Source: CBDCRK01 sp965220955 (lineage in GTDB: Bacteria > Desulfobacterota > Binatia > Bin18 > CBDCRK01). From it: a DNA stretch of 64,000 nucleotides. Below the pieces are notes generated by a model that was not told the origin of the DNA, ran no database searches, and worked only from the letters and a program-made list of their open reading frames with translations. Positions 1-7,715 of this stretch are shown piece by piece. Numbering within the stretch: the stretch's first letter is position 1; each line of letters begins with the position of its first letter. Made by a program: the position numbers and the translations under genes. The DNA lies in NCBI GenBank assembly GCA_965220955.1, contig CBDCRK010000044.1, positions 41,280-105,279 of the forward strand. The letters are read 5' to 3'.

Positions 1-404
1 ACATTCTGACTCGCAGTGAAATCATAACCACCATCACTGTTCCGCCTCTGCCTAAGAGCATAGGTAGCGCTTATATGAATTTGAAGCACAAGCAGTCATT
101 TGACTGGCCTCTGGTTGAGGCTGCGGTAGTATTGGACCTGAGCGGAGAAAAAATACGCAATGCCCGGATTGTCTTAGGCTCAGTAGCTCCAGTGCCCTTG
201 CGCTCGACCCCTGCAGAGAAAGTCTTAATCGGCAACTCTATTAATGAAAAGACTGCTGCCCAGGCTGGCAAGGCTGCAACTAACGGAGCCCTACCCCTGA
301 CCCACAATGGCTACAAAGTCCCGCTTCTGGCCGAGCTGGTTCGCCGAACGGTGCTTAAGGCTATGGGCCGGTTACCGGCAGATGAGGAGGTGATGGCGCT
401 ATGA
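1..404 (+). CDS. Molybdenum hydroxylase FAD-binding subunit, C-terminal part (CoxM/CutM-like)
   Basis: The reading frame is open from the left edge, so the gene begins outside the window. The visible part of about 133 residues matches the C-terminal domain of the medium FAD subunit of CO/xanthine dehydrogenase-type molybdenum hydroxylases. It has a proline-rich strand, then FDWPLVEAAVVL, then the ARIVLGSVAPVPLRS motif and a closing helix with VPLLAELVRRTVLKA. In the family this subunit passes electrons between a FeS subunit and FAD. The catalytic and FeS subunits should lie upstream. Its stop overlaps the next start by ATGA, which suggests translational coupling. The fold assignment is firm, but the substrate cannot be told. 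Confidence 0.85.
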   Translation, partial: ILTRSEIITTITVPPLPKSIGSAYMNLKHKQSFDWPLVEAAVVLDLSGEKIRNARIVLGSVAPVPLRSTPAEKVLIGNSINEKTAAQAGKAATNGALPLTHNGYKVPLLAELVRRTVLKAMGRLPADEEVMAL

Positions 405-631
405 TTAGCAAGGACAATATGCAACTGACTCCCCTGCGTGCGGCTCGCCAGCCATGCCGCTTCCTGCGCTCTCAGGGTGCGTTTCGTCTGGGTCCGACTG
501 AATACGATGAGACCACCCGTTTCTGGTGTGTCCGCTCGATGGACACCTGCGGTCCTGACGGGGTTGCCGTCCACATGGCCTGGTGCCAGAGAGGGCGCGA
601 GTGCTACAAAGCGCCCCGGGTGGTGGTGTGA
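401..631 (+). CDS. Small cysteine-rich protein coupled to the FAD subunit
   Basis: This 76-residue protein starts at an ATG that overlaps the preceding stop (ATGA), with GAGGAGG about 10 bases upstream. That spacing and overlap support real expression. It is basic and has Cys in RPCRF, FWCVRS, DTCGPDG, AWCQRG and ECYK, which could form a small zinc or FeS knuckle. I remember similar small proteins with an FWC...GPDG...C...CY pattern from catabolic clusters but know of no named family or function. A role as accessory or maturation factor for the upstream hydroxylase is inferred only from the coupling. Confidence 0.65.
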   Translation: MISKDNMQLTPLRAARQPCRFLRSQGAFRLGPTEYDETTRFWCVRSMDTCGPDGVAVHMAWCQRGRECYKAPRVVV

Positions 632-848
632 AGCTAGACAACAGAGAGTGCCGGTTAAGTGTAAGTTCGAGGGTTTTTGCTTTGCTCTGACCACCCCGTC
701 GAGCTTGCCAGACTCCTTGTTCGGAACCTAGATTATCAAATATGTCCTGACTTCAGCTGTACAAGAGCGGATTCATGATTCGGTTGATCACAGCCTGACG
801 GGTTAAAGTTATAAACGATGTTCCATCTTAGCGAGGAGGACGTTCCCC

Positions 849-1556
849 ATGACACAATGGGTTTGCAAGGTCTGCGGGTACAACATGATTGGAAACCGGC
901 CGGATGTGTGTCCGTTCTGCGGGGCGAAGCATGACGAGTTTGTGACCTCAGAGGAAGCCGAACAGCTCTATCGTGTGACCCCCTCGAAGGTGACTGACCA
1001 AGTCATGCAGTTGATGTCGGTGCCACGTCTTGGACTTGAGCATGCTGCCTACCGAGTCGAAACCGATCAGGGTCCGGTATGGATCGACTGTCCATCAGCC
1101 TTCAATCGCGATATTGAGCCGGCTGCTGCGATTCTGTTCACCCATAAGGACTTCATGGGTGCGTCTAATCAGTATCGCGAGCTCTGGGATGCGCAAGTCT
1201 ATATTCACGAACTCGATGCGCGCCATCCGCTTGCCCGGAATCATCCCGTCGACCATCCCTTCAGTGGCGACTTTAAACGCGGTTCCCTTGAGGCGTATCA
1301 TATCGGTGGCCATACGCCTGGCTACACAATGTACATCCACCATGACGTGTTGTTCGCGTGTGACTACGTCTTCCCACCTGGTGCTGAAATGAAGCTCAAT
1401 CCCGCCAGCGATGCGCGCGAGATGCGAGCGCGGGGCGGGCGAGTGCTCGACATCACCGAGGGCCGTGGGCTCAGAAAGGTCTGCGGCTACAACTATGTCG
1501 CGGACTTCCTGACATGGCGCGCTGATTTCTTGCTCATTTTGCAAGCTGCTGCCTAA
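849..1556 (+). CDS. Rubredoxin-like domain fused to an MBL-fold domain
   Basis: The protein has 235 residues and starts 9 bases after GAGGAGG. Residues 4-30 form a rubredoxin-type knuckle (C6-x2-C9 and C21-x2-C24). The rest is a metallo-beta-lactamase fold: VWIDCPS (78-83), LFTHKDFMGAS (96-106), GGHTPGYTMYI (153-163) and ACDYVF (170-175). The canonical HxHxDH metal motif is replaced by THKDF, so hydrolase chemistry is doubtful. Rubredoxin plus MBL recalls electron-transfer flavo-diiron proteins, but the diiron ligands are not visible. The reading is an oxidoreductase-like or structural MBL protein with an iron or zinc knuckle. Confidence 0.7.
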   Translation: MTQWVCKVCGYNMIGNRPDVCPFCGAKHDEFVTSEEAEQLYRVTPSKVTDQVMQLMSVPRLGLEHAAYRVETDQGPVWIDCPSAFNRDIEPAAAILFTHKDFMGASNQYRELWDAQVYIHELDARHPLARNHPVDHPFSGDFKRGSLEAYHIGGHTPGYTMYIHHDVLFACDYVFPPGAEMKLNPASDAREMRARGGRVLDITEGRGLRKVCGYNYVADFLTWRADFLLILQAAA

Positions 1557-1564
1557 CATCAACG

Positions 1565-1650
1565 CAAAGAGGGGCGACCTGTGGCACTCAACGTCATCAT
1601 TACTGGCAACAACGAAGGCTTTGGGAAGCTGACCACGTGGGGAAACTGAA
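1565..1650 (+). pseudogene. Possible remnant of an MscS-type channel gene
   Basis: A short stretch reads VALNVIITGNNEGFGKLTTW, which resembles the end of the MscS signature (dG-VH-IPNGeI.kltt). A fragment with clearer MscS similarity, sharing the bases around GCACTCAACG and AAGGCTTT, lies at 3169-3440. No start codon, ribosome site or transmembrane part is present. The call rests on motif memory and on the similarity between the two fragments, so it is weak. Confidence 0.25.
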
Positions 1651-1680
1651 TCGGCCCCAGAGACAAGTCGCACGGTTTAC

Positions 1681-1730
1681 GCCTAACAAGGTGCTGCACT
1701 CGAACGCCGCTGAAAGCGGCGCCGGTTAAC
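1681..1730 (+). repeat. Hairpin with attC-like end boxes
   Basis: The segment starts GCCTAACAAGGTGCTGCA and ends GCCGGTTAAC, with an internal stem GCCGCT-gaa-AGCGGC. Integron attC sites also start with a GCCTAAC-like box and end with a GTTAGGC-like box around an imperfect palindrome. Here the right box is GTTAACC rather than GTTRRRY and the site is only 50 bases long. A decayed or solitary attC is possible. A simple terminator-like stem-loop is the alternative. Confidence 0.25.
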
Positions 1731-1808
1731 CACATTGCGCAAGATCAAGAAGGAAATAGCCGACCTGAAAAGGAGACTGTCAGTGCTTCAAGCTCGCAGA
1801 ACCGAACA

Positions 1809-2036
1809 ATGAGATATATGTTCTTACATGTGACGGGTGTGAGCCCCATAGAAGCGTACCGACTTAGAGTCGAGTTCAGCGACGGTGTGATCAAAGAGGT
1901 GGATCTGTCGGGCGAACTCTACGGAGAGGTGTTCGAACCGCTCAGCGGTGCTTTGCCGGCGTGCTCACCGTCATCGACTGGCGCGTCGGCAGCATGCTTC
2001 CAGCACATCGCCCAAGACCCCATCCAAGGCATCTGA
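1809..2036 (+). pseudogene. DUF2442-like small protein, probably frameshifted
   Basis: The first 40 or so residues (VTGVSPIEAYRLRVEFSDG, then KEVDLSGELYG) match the N-terminal half of DUF2442 proteins, small proteins often encoded next to DUF4160 in toxin-antitoxin-like pairs. After residue 45 the frame loses similarity. In another frame from about 1950 the bases read CFAGVLTVIDWRVGS, which could be the displaced second half. The ATG overlaps the stop of a 25-codon basic coiled segment (1735-1812, KKEIADLKRRLSVLQARR) by ATGA, so a small coupled partner may precede it. Confidence 0.45.
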
Positions 2037-2129
2037 TCCTGCAGGTGCCCATCGCTGTTTCCCTTCGGCATGCTCGTCCTTCCGTGTGATGGGCAAGATA
2101 AGCAGAGAACACGTTAAAGGAGATGCATC

Positions 2130-2609
2130 ATGACCGTAGAAGAAATTGCCGCACAATTAGTGGCTCAGGGTAAAAGGGTGTCGGTAGCGGAGGCCGATAC
2201 CTGTGGGCTTGTCGGATACCTGCTCAGCACGGTGCCGGGCAGTTCGAGGTACTTTCCTGGTGGCGTTATCGCTTACACAGGCGGCCTCAAGCAGAGCATC
2301 CTGGGGGTCCCTGACGATGTGTATACCGCTAAGGGCAGCGTGAGTCCTGAGGTGGCGAGCGCCATGGCCAAGGGCGTGCGAGACCTGACCGGTACGGACT
2401 ATGGCATCTCGGTGACCGGGGTCGCTGGTCCAACCGGTGGCCAACCCGGTATCCCGATCGGGACCTTCTACATTGGTTTGGCTGGGCCTGACGACGTGGA
2501 AGTGACTGAACGCATTCAGACCAACGCGGCCGACCGCGATGGCAACAAGCGCCAAGCGGCACAAGCGGTCCTGGACTTGCTTGGCCGCCACTTGCAGATG
2601 GCTGGATAA
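2130..2609 (+). CDS. CinA C-terminal domain protein (PncC-like nicotinamide-nucleotide amidase fold)
   Basis: This is a 159-residue stand-alone CinA-C domain. In the family it deamidates nicotinamide mononucleotide to nicotinate mononucleotide in pyridine-nucleotide recycling. Visible family features are VPGSSRYFPGGVIAYTGGLK (53-72 region), LGVP, GSVSPEVASAMAKGVR and the SVTGVAGPTGG loop. GGAG precedes the ATG. The usual N-terminal AESCTGG catalytic stretch reads AEADTCGL here, so the serine normally taken as nucleophile is absent while the lysine of GGLKQS is kept. The protein may therefore be inactive on NMN or act on another substrate. The fold assignment is strong, the activity is doubtful. 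Confidence 0.85.
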   Translation: MTVEEIAAQLVAQGKRVSVAEADTCGLVGYLLSTVPGSSRYFPGGVIAYTGGLKQSILGVPDDVYTAKGSVSPEVASAMAKGVRDLTGTDYGISVTGVAGPTGGQPGIPIGTFYIGLAGPDDVEVTERIQTNAADRDGNKRQAAQAVLDLLGRHLQMAG

Positions 2610-2630
2610 CGACTGGCTTCTTGGCGTTGA

Positions 2631-2972
2631 CTACCAGTTTAGTAAGTGTGGCTTTTGCTGCCTCCAACCGTCGTCCGAAGGGAAGATGGTGGTCATGGGA
2701 ATGGCCTGTGGATCGCCGTCGAACCAGGTTTGGACGGTTTCACGCCATTTGAGGTAGTGCGGGGCGTTGCGGTGGGCATTGAGGTGGTCGTCCTGCGTCT
2801 CATACACTTCATACAAATAGAAGGTGTTGGGATCAGATGGACTCTGGTGAATGTCAAACCGCAGGCAGCCTGGTTCATCCCGTACCGAACCTTGGGCGTC
2901 TCCTAAGCTGGCTTCCTTAAATGGTTCGGAAAATCCAGGCTTGATTTTGATGGTAACGAATATGGCGTACAT
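2631..2972 (-). CDS. Antibiotic biosynthesis monooxygenase (ABM) family protein
   Basis: The chosen ATG follows GAAAGGACACCTG on the minus strand and gives 113 residues starting MYAIFVTIKIKPG. A longer open frame upstream is not protein-like. The ABM/dimeric alpha-beta barrel pattern is clear: an amino-terminal strand, FKEASLGDAQGSVRDEPGCLRFD, then YLYEVYETQDDHLNAHRNAPHYLKW. Family members are cofactor-free monooxygenases or quinol-handling enzymes such as YgiN, and work in the cytoplasm as dimers. No biosynthetic cluster surrounds it, so a general stress or quinone role is as likely as antibiotic chemistry. Confidence 0.8.
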   Translation of the reverse strand: MYAIFVTIKIKPGFSEPFKEASLGDAQGSVRDEPGCLRFDIHQSPSDPNTFYLYEVYETQDDHLNAHRNAPHYLKWRETVQTWFDGDPQAIPMTTIFPSDDGWRQQKPHLLNW

Positions 2973-3168
2973 CAGGTGTCCTTTCTTCGTTTGCTGACGT
3001 TGTGCGACAGGTTTGGATGGTGTGGACGGCGTGGTTCCCCGGCATTCCTGTATTGTGAAACGTGTTGAGTGTCCGGCGGCCTGAGTGGCTGGCGGCCTGA
3101 GTGGCTGGCGGCCATTATAGTCGTGGCCCGCTGCTGTTGCAAGTGATGATAAAAGGAGAGAAACCCTA

Positions 3169-3440
3169 TGCCCATTGAGCAACATGCCCCGGGATTGGCG
3201 CGTATTGTTAAGGTGAACCAGGACATTGAAGAGTTGGCCAGTGGCTTTGGCGGCCCCACAGGACCCGTAATGGCTTGTTTATGCTCTATGAGGACAGTTT
3301 GTCCGTGGGTGATGTTGGCACCGTAGCGGGTATAAAAGGCGTGGTCGAACGTATTCGATCCGTGCCGTTACCCTGCGTGATCTGGGCGGCACTCAACGTT
3401 ATCATGGCACCAACAAAGGCTTTACTCGAAAGATAAGTCT
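3169..3440 (+). pseudogene. Fragment of an MscS-family mechanosensitive channel gene
   Basis: Read across at least one frame change, the bases give GLFMLYEDSLSVGD, then GTVAGIKGVVERIRAVTLRD, then GGTQRYHGTNKGF. This follows the MscS core (ilfEd.y.vGD.v.v.gi.G.VE.I.LR.T.LRd.dG..h.ipNg). The N-terminal membrane helices are missing and the 3' end runs into the end of the convergent gene at 3422. It is a dead fragment. A shorter possible copy lies at 1565-1650. Confidence 0.4.
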
Positions 3441-4420
3441 TCCTCCTCCAGCTCATTAAGCATGTCAGACAGGCCATCCAGCAGATCCAGGGCTTCATAC
3501 TGCTGGCCTGTTGTCAGTCCTTGCCAGGTCTGCCCAGAGCCTGCCTGCTGACTGGGTGCACGGGTACGGACGCCTGTAGCAGGGTAGTCTCTACTAAACT
3601 CTCCGCAGGAACCACCGCTTTTTGTTGCGAAGGCATATATCCCTGATGCGTCCACTGCCGACGTGAGATTGACTCCGTAAACATGGCAGCGAATCGGAGA
3701 TTCCCAGTAAATCCCATACTCTACAATAGAGGCCAGACTGGGAACAATATCCTTCACCAGGGCGCCGATGGCAGGATACCTTGATTCGGCCATGCCTACA
3801 GCGACCTGGATGCCACTTAATTCCTCTATGCTGCTGAACCTTATTTCATGCTGACCCTGACTGGAGGAAAAGCTCCACGTGCCAAGGAGCGCAGTCAGCC
3901 TCTCTCCTGATGGGCCTCCCCCGGGGCCTCCCCCTGAGCCTGAGTGAGTCAGAGATCCACTGGCCGACCCTACTACATTCCACGGAGTTCCATCTGAAGT
4001 GAAAAACCGCACCCACTGCCCCTGGCCAGACGTATTCAGTAAACAGAACTGTCCCCATGTCGCACTGGTCCCCAGATCCCTTGAGGCCTGCCAGTTGAAG
4101 GTGAATAACAGCAGCTGATGCCCCTTGTCGTAAAACTCCGTCCACTTGCAATTCCCCACCCTGATCGCTCTGCTAGCCGGGGCACCGCTAATCATACAGC
4201 TCCTGAATGTGAATCTACCCTGCCTTGTTGGGTTAGTCGGGAAAAAGGTGACCCTGAAAGAGTCGTTCCTTGAGCTAGGAACGCTCGGGTTTACAAACGT
4301 AGCCGTTGTGCTCAACTGAAGTTCTGAGGGAAAATCCATCGGTTGAGCGTAAATGAGAGCGGGTAGACATACCGCACAAACTGCCACAATAAGGGCAGCA
4401 GTCATTGCTTTCCCCTTCAT
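3422..4420 (-). CDS. Secreted protein of unknown function
   Basis: The 332-residue product starts with a clear signal peptide (KGKAMTAALIVAVCAVCLPALIYAQ) and is exported. The mature part is rich in Ser, Thr and aromatic residues, with a Gly/Ser/Pro linker (GSGGGPGGGPSGE) near residue 165 dividing two beta-rich halves. The second half has RCHVYGVNLTSAVDASGIYAF and several Cys that could form disulphides. It ends in an acidic tail. I do not recognise a family. AAGGGGGGATC precedes the ATG. A small lipoprotein gene lies 14 bases upstream in the same direction, so the two are probably co-transcribed. Confidence 0.65.
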   Translation of the reverse strand: MKGKAMTAALIVAVCAVCLPALIYAQPMDFPSELQLSTTATFVNPSVPSSRNDSFRVTFFPTNPTRQGRFTFRSCMISGAPASRAIRVGNCKWTEFYDKGHQLLLFTFNWQASRDLGTSATWGQFCLLNTSGQGQWVRFFTSDGTPWNVVGSASGSLTHSGSGGGPGGGPSGERLTALLGTWSFSSSQGQHEIRFSSIEELSGIQVAVGMAESRYPAIGALVKDIVPSLASIVEYGIYWESPIRCHVYGVNLTSAVDASGIYAFATKSGGSCGEFSRDYPATGVRTRAPSQQAGSGQTWQGLTTGQQYEALDLLDGLSDMLNELEEEDLSFE

Positions 4421-4434
4421 ATGATCCCCCCTTT

Positions 4435-4578
4435 TTAGTGAGGAATTGACTGCGTTGCCCCAGGAGGAGAGGAGCTAACTCCAATAGATTGAGTTGTTCC
4501 ATTGACAACGGTGGCACATCCAGTAGATAGGGCAAGCGCACATAACAGTGCGGTCATTTTGAGTGGGTCATACTGCAT
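4435..4578 (-). CDS. Short lipoprotein (47 residues)
   Basis: A very good ribosome site, AAGGAGG, sits 8 bases before the ATG. The peptide has a lipoprotein signal: basic start, MTALLCALALSTGC (lipobox LSTGC), then ATVVNGTTQSIGVSSSPPGA. This matches the start of a widespread group of longer lipoproteins (CATVV.GTTQ.I.V.S.PpGA), but the frame closes 8 residues later at SIPH-stop. It is either a naturally minimal lipoprotein or a truncated member of that group. It lies just upstream of the secreted protein gene and shares its strand. Confidence 0.6.
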   Translation of the reverse strand: MQYDPLKMTALLCALALSTGCATVVNGTTQSIGVSSSPPGATQSIPH

Positions 4579-4662
4579 GAGGTCTTCCTCCTTCAGTACT
4601 CCGGCTGGGTAGCCGGGTCTGTCTACTTCGAAGGCTTCCCCTGCGTATAACGACTGGGATCG

Positions 4663-6177
4663 CTATTTGGCAGCCTGAGCCGTAACGGACCCGTTTCGCC
4701 CCACTACAGGAGTGCTGTCTGCAAGCACCCGTGCCGCTGCTGCCTCGACCACGGTTCCCTTGAAAAAGTCGGGGTTGGCTTCTCCCCAAAAGCGGACCGG
4801 ATTGGTAAAGGTGAAATCGCGGAACGCGTCGGTGTTCATCAGCCCGTCTTCGACCTGCTCGTAGGCCTCAGCCAGCACCCCGGCCATGTCTGCCACATCG
4901 AAGTGCCCAATGTCCGAGCCCATCAGGGCGTTCAGCTGGGAATCAAGCGGATTATTGCGCCGACTGAACGCCCATGCATTCATCCGATCATCAACTTCGC
5001 AGCCAAAGTAGAAATTCTTCACAAACAGATCGCGGAAGTCTTCCACGCGCTCGATTTGACACGCCGCAAAATCATCCAGGGTGTCGATACCGCCGATCTC
5101 AGTCGAGCCTTTGGGTGGCATGGCCGTGTCGAATGCAGCGTCACTGTTTTGCAGCGCGTCTGCGATTTTTGGGTCGCCATAGGTTTCCGCTAGCTTCACA
5201 AGCAAGGCGGTGTCAAGGTTTTTAGGATTAACTTCTTCGAGGGCCTCAAGCTTGCGCTTCTCCCAGTGTTCAATAAGATCAACGTAGAGCTGACACGCCC
5301 ATCCCACGCCACCCTCCAGAAAGGCAAACTTGAGCTGGGGAAACCGCCGGGTCACTCCACCCAGGAACAAAGCTTTACACACGGCTTCGCTGGCTGCCGC
5401 AAAATGACCGATGTGATTGTAGACAAAGTTGCTCGGGGACAGGCGCAAGCCAATCCCTCGCGACCCAGAGTGAAACGTTGGCGAGACTTTACACTCCACA
5501 CATTTTGCCCATACTGGATCATACTCATACGCACTATCGAGCCCAAGCACATCGCGCCAACCCAGGGTGCCCATCACATTTTGAGACATAGCGGCGGGGG
5601 CTGGGCTGTTGCGCTGGATGAGGCTGCCGAGCATCACAACCTTCAGACCCAGCTGGGAGGTCACATATTCGATTTCCTCGATGGCTTCCTCCGGTGTGTG
5701 CATGGGAATGAGTGCAACCGGCGTTATCCGATCGGAGAATTCAGCAAAATACTCAGCACTAAAGATGTTGAATGCCCGACAGGCAGCATGACGGCGCTCC
5801 GGGTCCGGAATCATTGGCAGTCCCCCGCCTCCCGTGGGGTACATGACTGAGAAGTCAAATCCCAATTCATCCATGCGTTCATACAGGAGCCGAGGCATGA
5901 TCGCCGTTGCCCGGTCGCGCGTATTCTTGGTCGGAAAGGACCAAAACGCCTGCTGCGCAACCTGTTGCTCACGCCGTTCGGCCACAGACATCACCAAGTG
6001 CTTTTCGATCAGCTTGGGGAGCATCGAGAACCCCTCGACAGCCTTGTCTCCGCCAATCCGTCTCAGCTCTTCGCGGACCAATGGCCCGAACTCCAACCAA
6101 TGCCCATCGGCATCAATAACGGGGTGCGACAGCTGTGCCCGTATCTGTGCTCCTGTTCGATGCCCAGTGCTACTCAT
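4663..6177 (-). CDS. Amidohydrolase-2 family metal-dependent hydrolase/decarboxylase
   Basis: The 504-residue protein belongs to the amidohydrolase_2 branch (ACMSD/LigW-like TIM barrels). It shows VIDADGHWLE near residue 20 in place of the usual DxHxH strand-1 motif, GFDFSVMYPTGG, PVALIPMHTPEEAIEEIEY, NHIGHFA, FAFLEGGVGWA and the strand-8 motif LMGSDIGHFD with the metal-binding Asp. Such enzymes decarboxylate or hydrolyse aromatic and related acids in the cytoplasm. The ATG is preceded by the strong site GGAGGTGAG. The nearest operon neighbours are not metabolic, so no substrate is inferred. Confidence 0.85.
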   Translation of the reverse strand: MSSTGHRTGAQIRAQLSHPVIDADGHWLEFGPLVREELRRIGGDKAVEGFSMLPKLIEKHLVMSVAERREQQVAQQAFWSFPTKNTRDRATAIMPRLLYERMDELGFDFSVMYPTGGGGLPMIPDPERRHAACRAFNIFSAEYFAEFSDRITPVALIPMHTPEEAIEEIEYVTSQLGLKVVMLGSLIQRNSPAPAAMSQNVMGTLGWRDVLGLDSAYEYDPVWAKCVECKVSPTFHSGSRGIGLRLSPSNFVYNHIGHFAAASEAVCKALFLGGVTRRFPQLKFAFLEGGVGWACQLYVDLIEHWEKRKLEALEEVNPKNLDTALLVKLAETYGDPKIADALQNSDAAFDTAMPPKGSTEIGGIDTLDDFAACQIERVEDFRDLFVKNFYFGCEVDDRMNAWAFSRRNNPLDSQLNALMGSDIGHFDVADMAGVLAEAYEQVEDGLMNTDAFRDFTFTNPVRFWGEANPDFFKGTVVEAAAARVLADSTPVVGRNGSVTAQAAK

Positions 6178-6571
6178 ATCTCACCTCCCTGGCCGCGCGT
6201 TGGCCTGCAGCTGGCCGCAACCAAATGATCATTACCGAGGTCCTGCCCGAACCTCACTCCAGACAGCACCGAGACAATAGATCGTTTCCCTCATCTTTGC
6301 AAGGCAGACTAAATCGAACCCCAGAAGATTCGTACACTGCTGTGACAACATGTGTTCTCTCTCCGTATCTAGCGATCTTGTAAGTAGGCCTTAGCTCAAC
6401 CGTTCCATCCCTCTAGCTAAAACCAATGGAGGCTGATAACCTCAGAAAAAGGAACTAACTGAAAAGAGATTATACTTCGGCTAAAAGGGAGGTTGAGTTG
6501 CCTTGGCTTTGCAGCGGAAAAGGACGTGGGCTAACACCGATAATCTTTCTACAGGGGAGGAGTGGGCAGCC
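6178..6571. other. Intergenic region between divergent genes
   Basis: These 394 bases separate the amidohydrolase (leftward) from the lipoprotein gene (rightward), so both promoters should lie here. I see no convincing -35/-10 pair, repeat or RNA gene, and no protein-like frame. Confidence 0.5.
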
Positions 6572-6946
6572 ATGATTAGCAAAGCTCTAACCCTCATCCT
6601 TCTCGGCCTGACTCTCTCAGGCTGTGGCTGGGCGCAAAAAAAATTCTTTACCGCCAAGGTAGAGTGCTGCGAGAAGAAAGAGTCGTGCTGCACAACTGAG
6701 ATGTGTTGCTTGCCCCGTTATGCCGGAGGGAGCGCGCCTCAGGTAAAGTTATCGACCCCAATTCCCAATATCCCTCCCGAGGCTCTAGAACCCTCACCAG
6801 TGGAGGAAAAACCTAAACCTAGCCTCCTCAGTCGCCTCAACCCTCTTAACTACTGGGACCAAGATGAAGAAGAGGAGGAGTCGCTCAGCGAGAAAAGACG
6901 TAAAGAGGAGCAAAATAGCTTTTTTGGCAAACTCTTTCCCTTTTAG
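6572..6946 (+). CDS. Cysteine-rich lipoprotein
   Basis: The ATG at 6572 follows GGGGAGG by 11 bases and starts a lipoprotein signal: ISKALTLILLGLTLSGC (lipobox LSGC, Cys about residue 17). The mature protein of about 107 residues has a cluster of Cys pairs (VECCEKKESCC and EMCCLP) near the N-terminus. These are followed by a Pro-rich stretch and an acidic then basic tail (DQDEEEEESLSEKRRKEE). The Cys cluster could bind metal or form disulphides at the outer membrane. I know no family. It is monocistronic and convergent with the next gene. Confidence 0.65.
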   Translation: MISKALTLILLGLTLSGCGWAQKKFFTAKVECCEKKESCCTTEMCCLPRYAGGSAPQVKLSTPIPNIPPEALEPSPVEEKPKPSLLSRLNPLNYWDQDEEEEESLSEKRRKEEQNSFFGKLFPF

Positions 6947-6988
6947 TAAGGTCCAAGGATAAGCCCAGAGGATTGACTTCTCGCCGCT

Positions 6989-7633
6989 TTACGCCAACGT
7001 AGGTTTCGTCCCTATTTCTTCCAGATGAGTCATGTCGTTAACCCGCTGGACAATGGCCTTGTCCCGTTGGAAGACAACTTCGGTGAGGGAAGCATTGCCG
7101 ATTTTTTCCACCTCACGAAAGCGGCTTACCGGCAAGCCCCAGCAGTGAAGCAGAAAAGCCCGAATCGGTCCGCCATGGGTGACCACTACTACCCGCTCTT
7201 GTGCATGTTTTTCTGCCAATAGCTCTGCTCCCTGGAGGATTCGCCCCTGAAACTGAGCAAACGTCTCTCCCCCTCCACGTGGCAGGTCTTCTCCTGCCCG
7301 CAGTCGCTCCCACTCCTCTGCATACCTGGCAATTATTTCTCCAACGGTAAGGCCACTCCACGCTCCAATGTTCATCTCACCCCAGAGGGGAGCCGGCAAG
7401 GATTCTAGATCCAGAGCCTCGGCAATAATCTCAGCCGTACGCAAAGCTCGGGAGAGAGGACTGGTGTAGACGGCGGCAATAGGGTTGCCCTCTGCGCGCA
7501 ACCGTAGCCCCAGACTCCGAGCCTGCTTCACTCCCATCTTGCCCAGCGGGATGTCCGCTTGTCCCTGCCAGCGATTTTCCTGGTTCCAGATGGTTTCCCC
7601 GTGACGAACCAGAAGAAGATGAACCCTAGCCAT
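6989..7633 (-). CDS. Histidine phosphatase (phosphoglycerate mutase-like, GpmB/CobC type)
   Basis: The 214-residue protein opens with LLLVRHGETIWNQENRWQGQ, the RHGE catalytic motif of the branch-1 histidine phosphatases. It also has DIPLGKMGVKQA, AVYTSPLSRALRTAE, GEMNIGAWSGLT and the second catalytic histidine in RVVVVTHGGPIRA. Members dephosphorylate small metabolites, for example alpha-ribazole phosphate or glucosyl-3-phosphoglycerate. Sequence alone does not separate these. It lies alone on the minus strand just before repeat copy A. Confidence 0.9.
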   Translation of the reverse strand: MARVHLLLVRHGETIWNQENRWQGQADIPLGKMGVKQARSLGLRLRAEGNPIAAVYTSPLSRALRTAEIIAEALDLESLPAPLWGEMNIGAWSGLTVGEIIARYAEEWERLRAGEDLPRGGGETFAQFQGRILQGAELLAEKHAQERVVVVTHGGPIRAFLLHCWGLPVSRFREVEKIGNASLTEVVFQRDKAIVQRVNDMTHLEEIGTKPTLA

Positions 7634-7715
7634 ATCCCTACGCTCCTGCTTTCTATGCTGTCTGAGCGATAAAGCCTAGTAGCCGCAAAATATTGTTTCT
7701 ATAGGATCTTGCACT

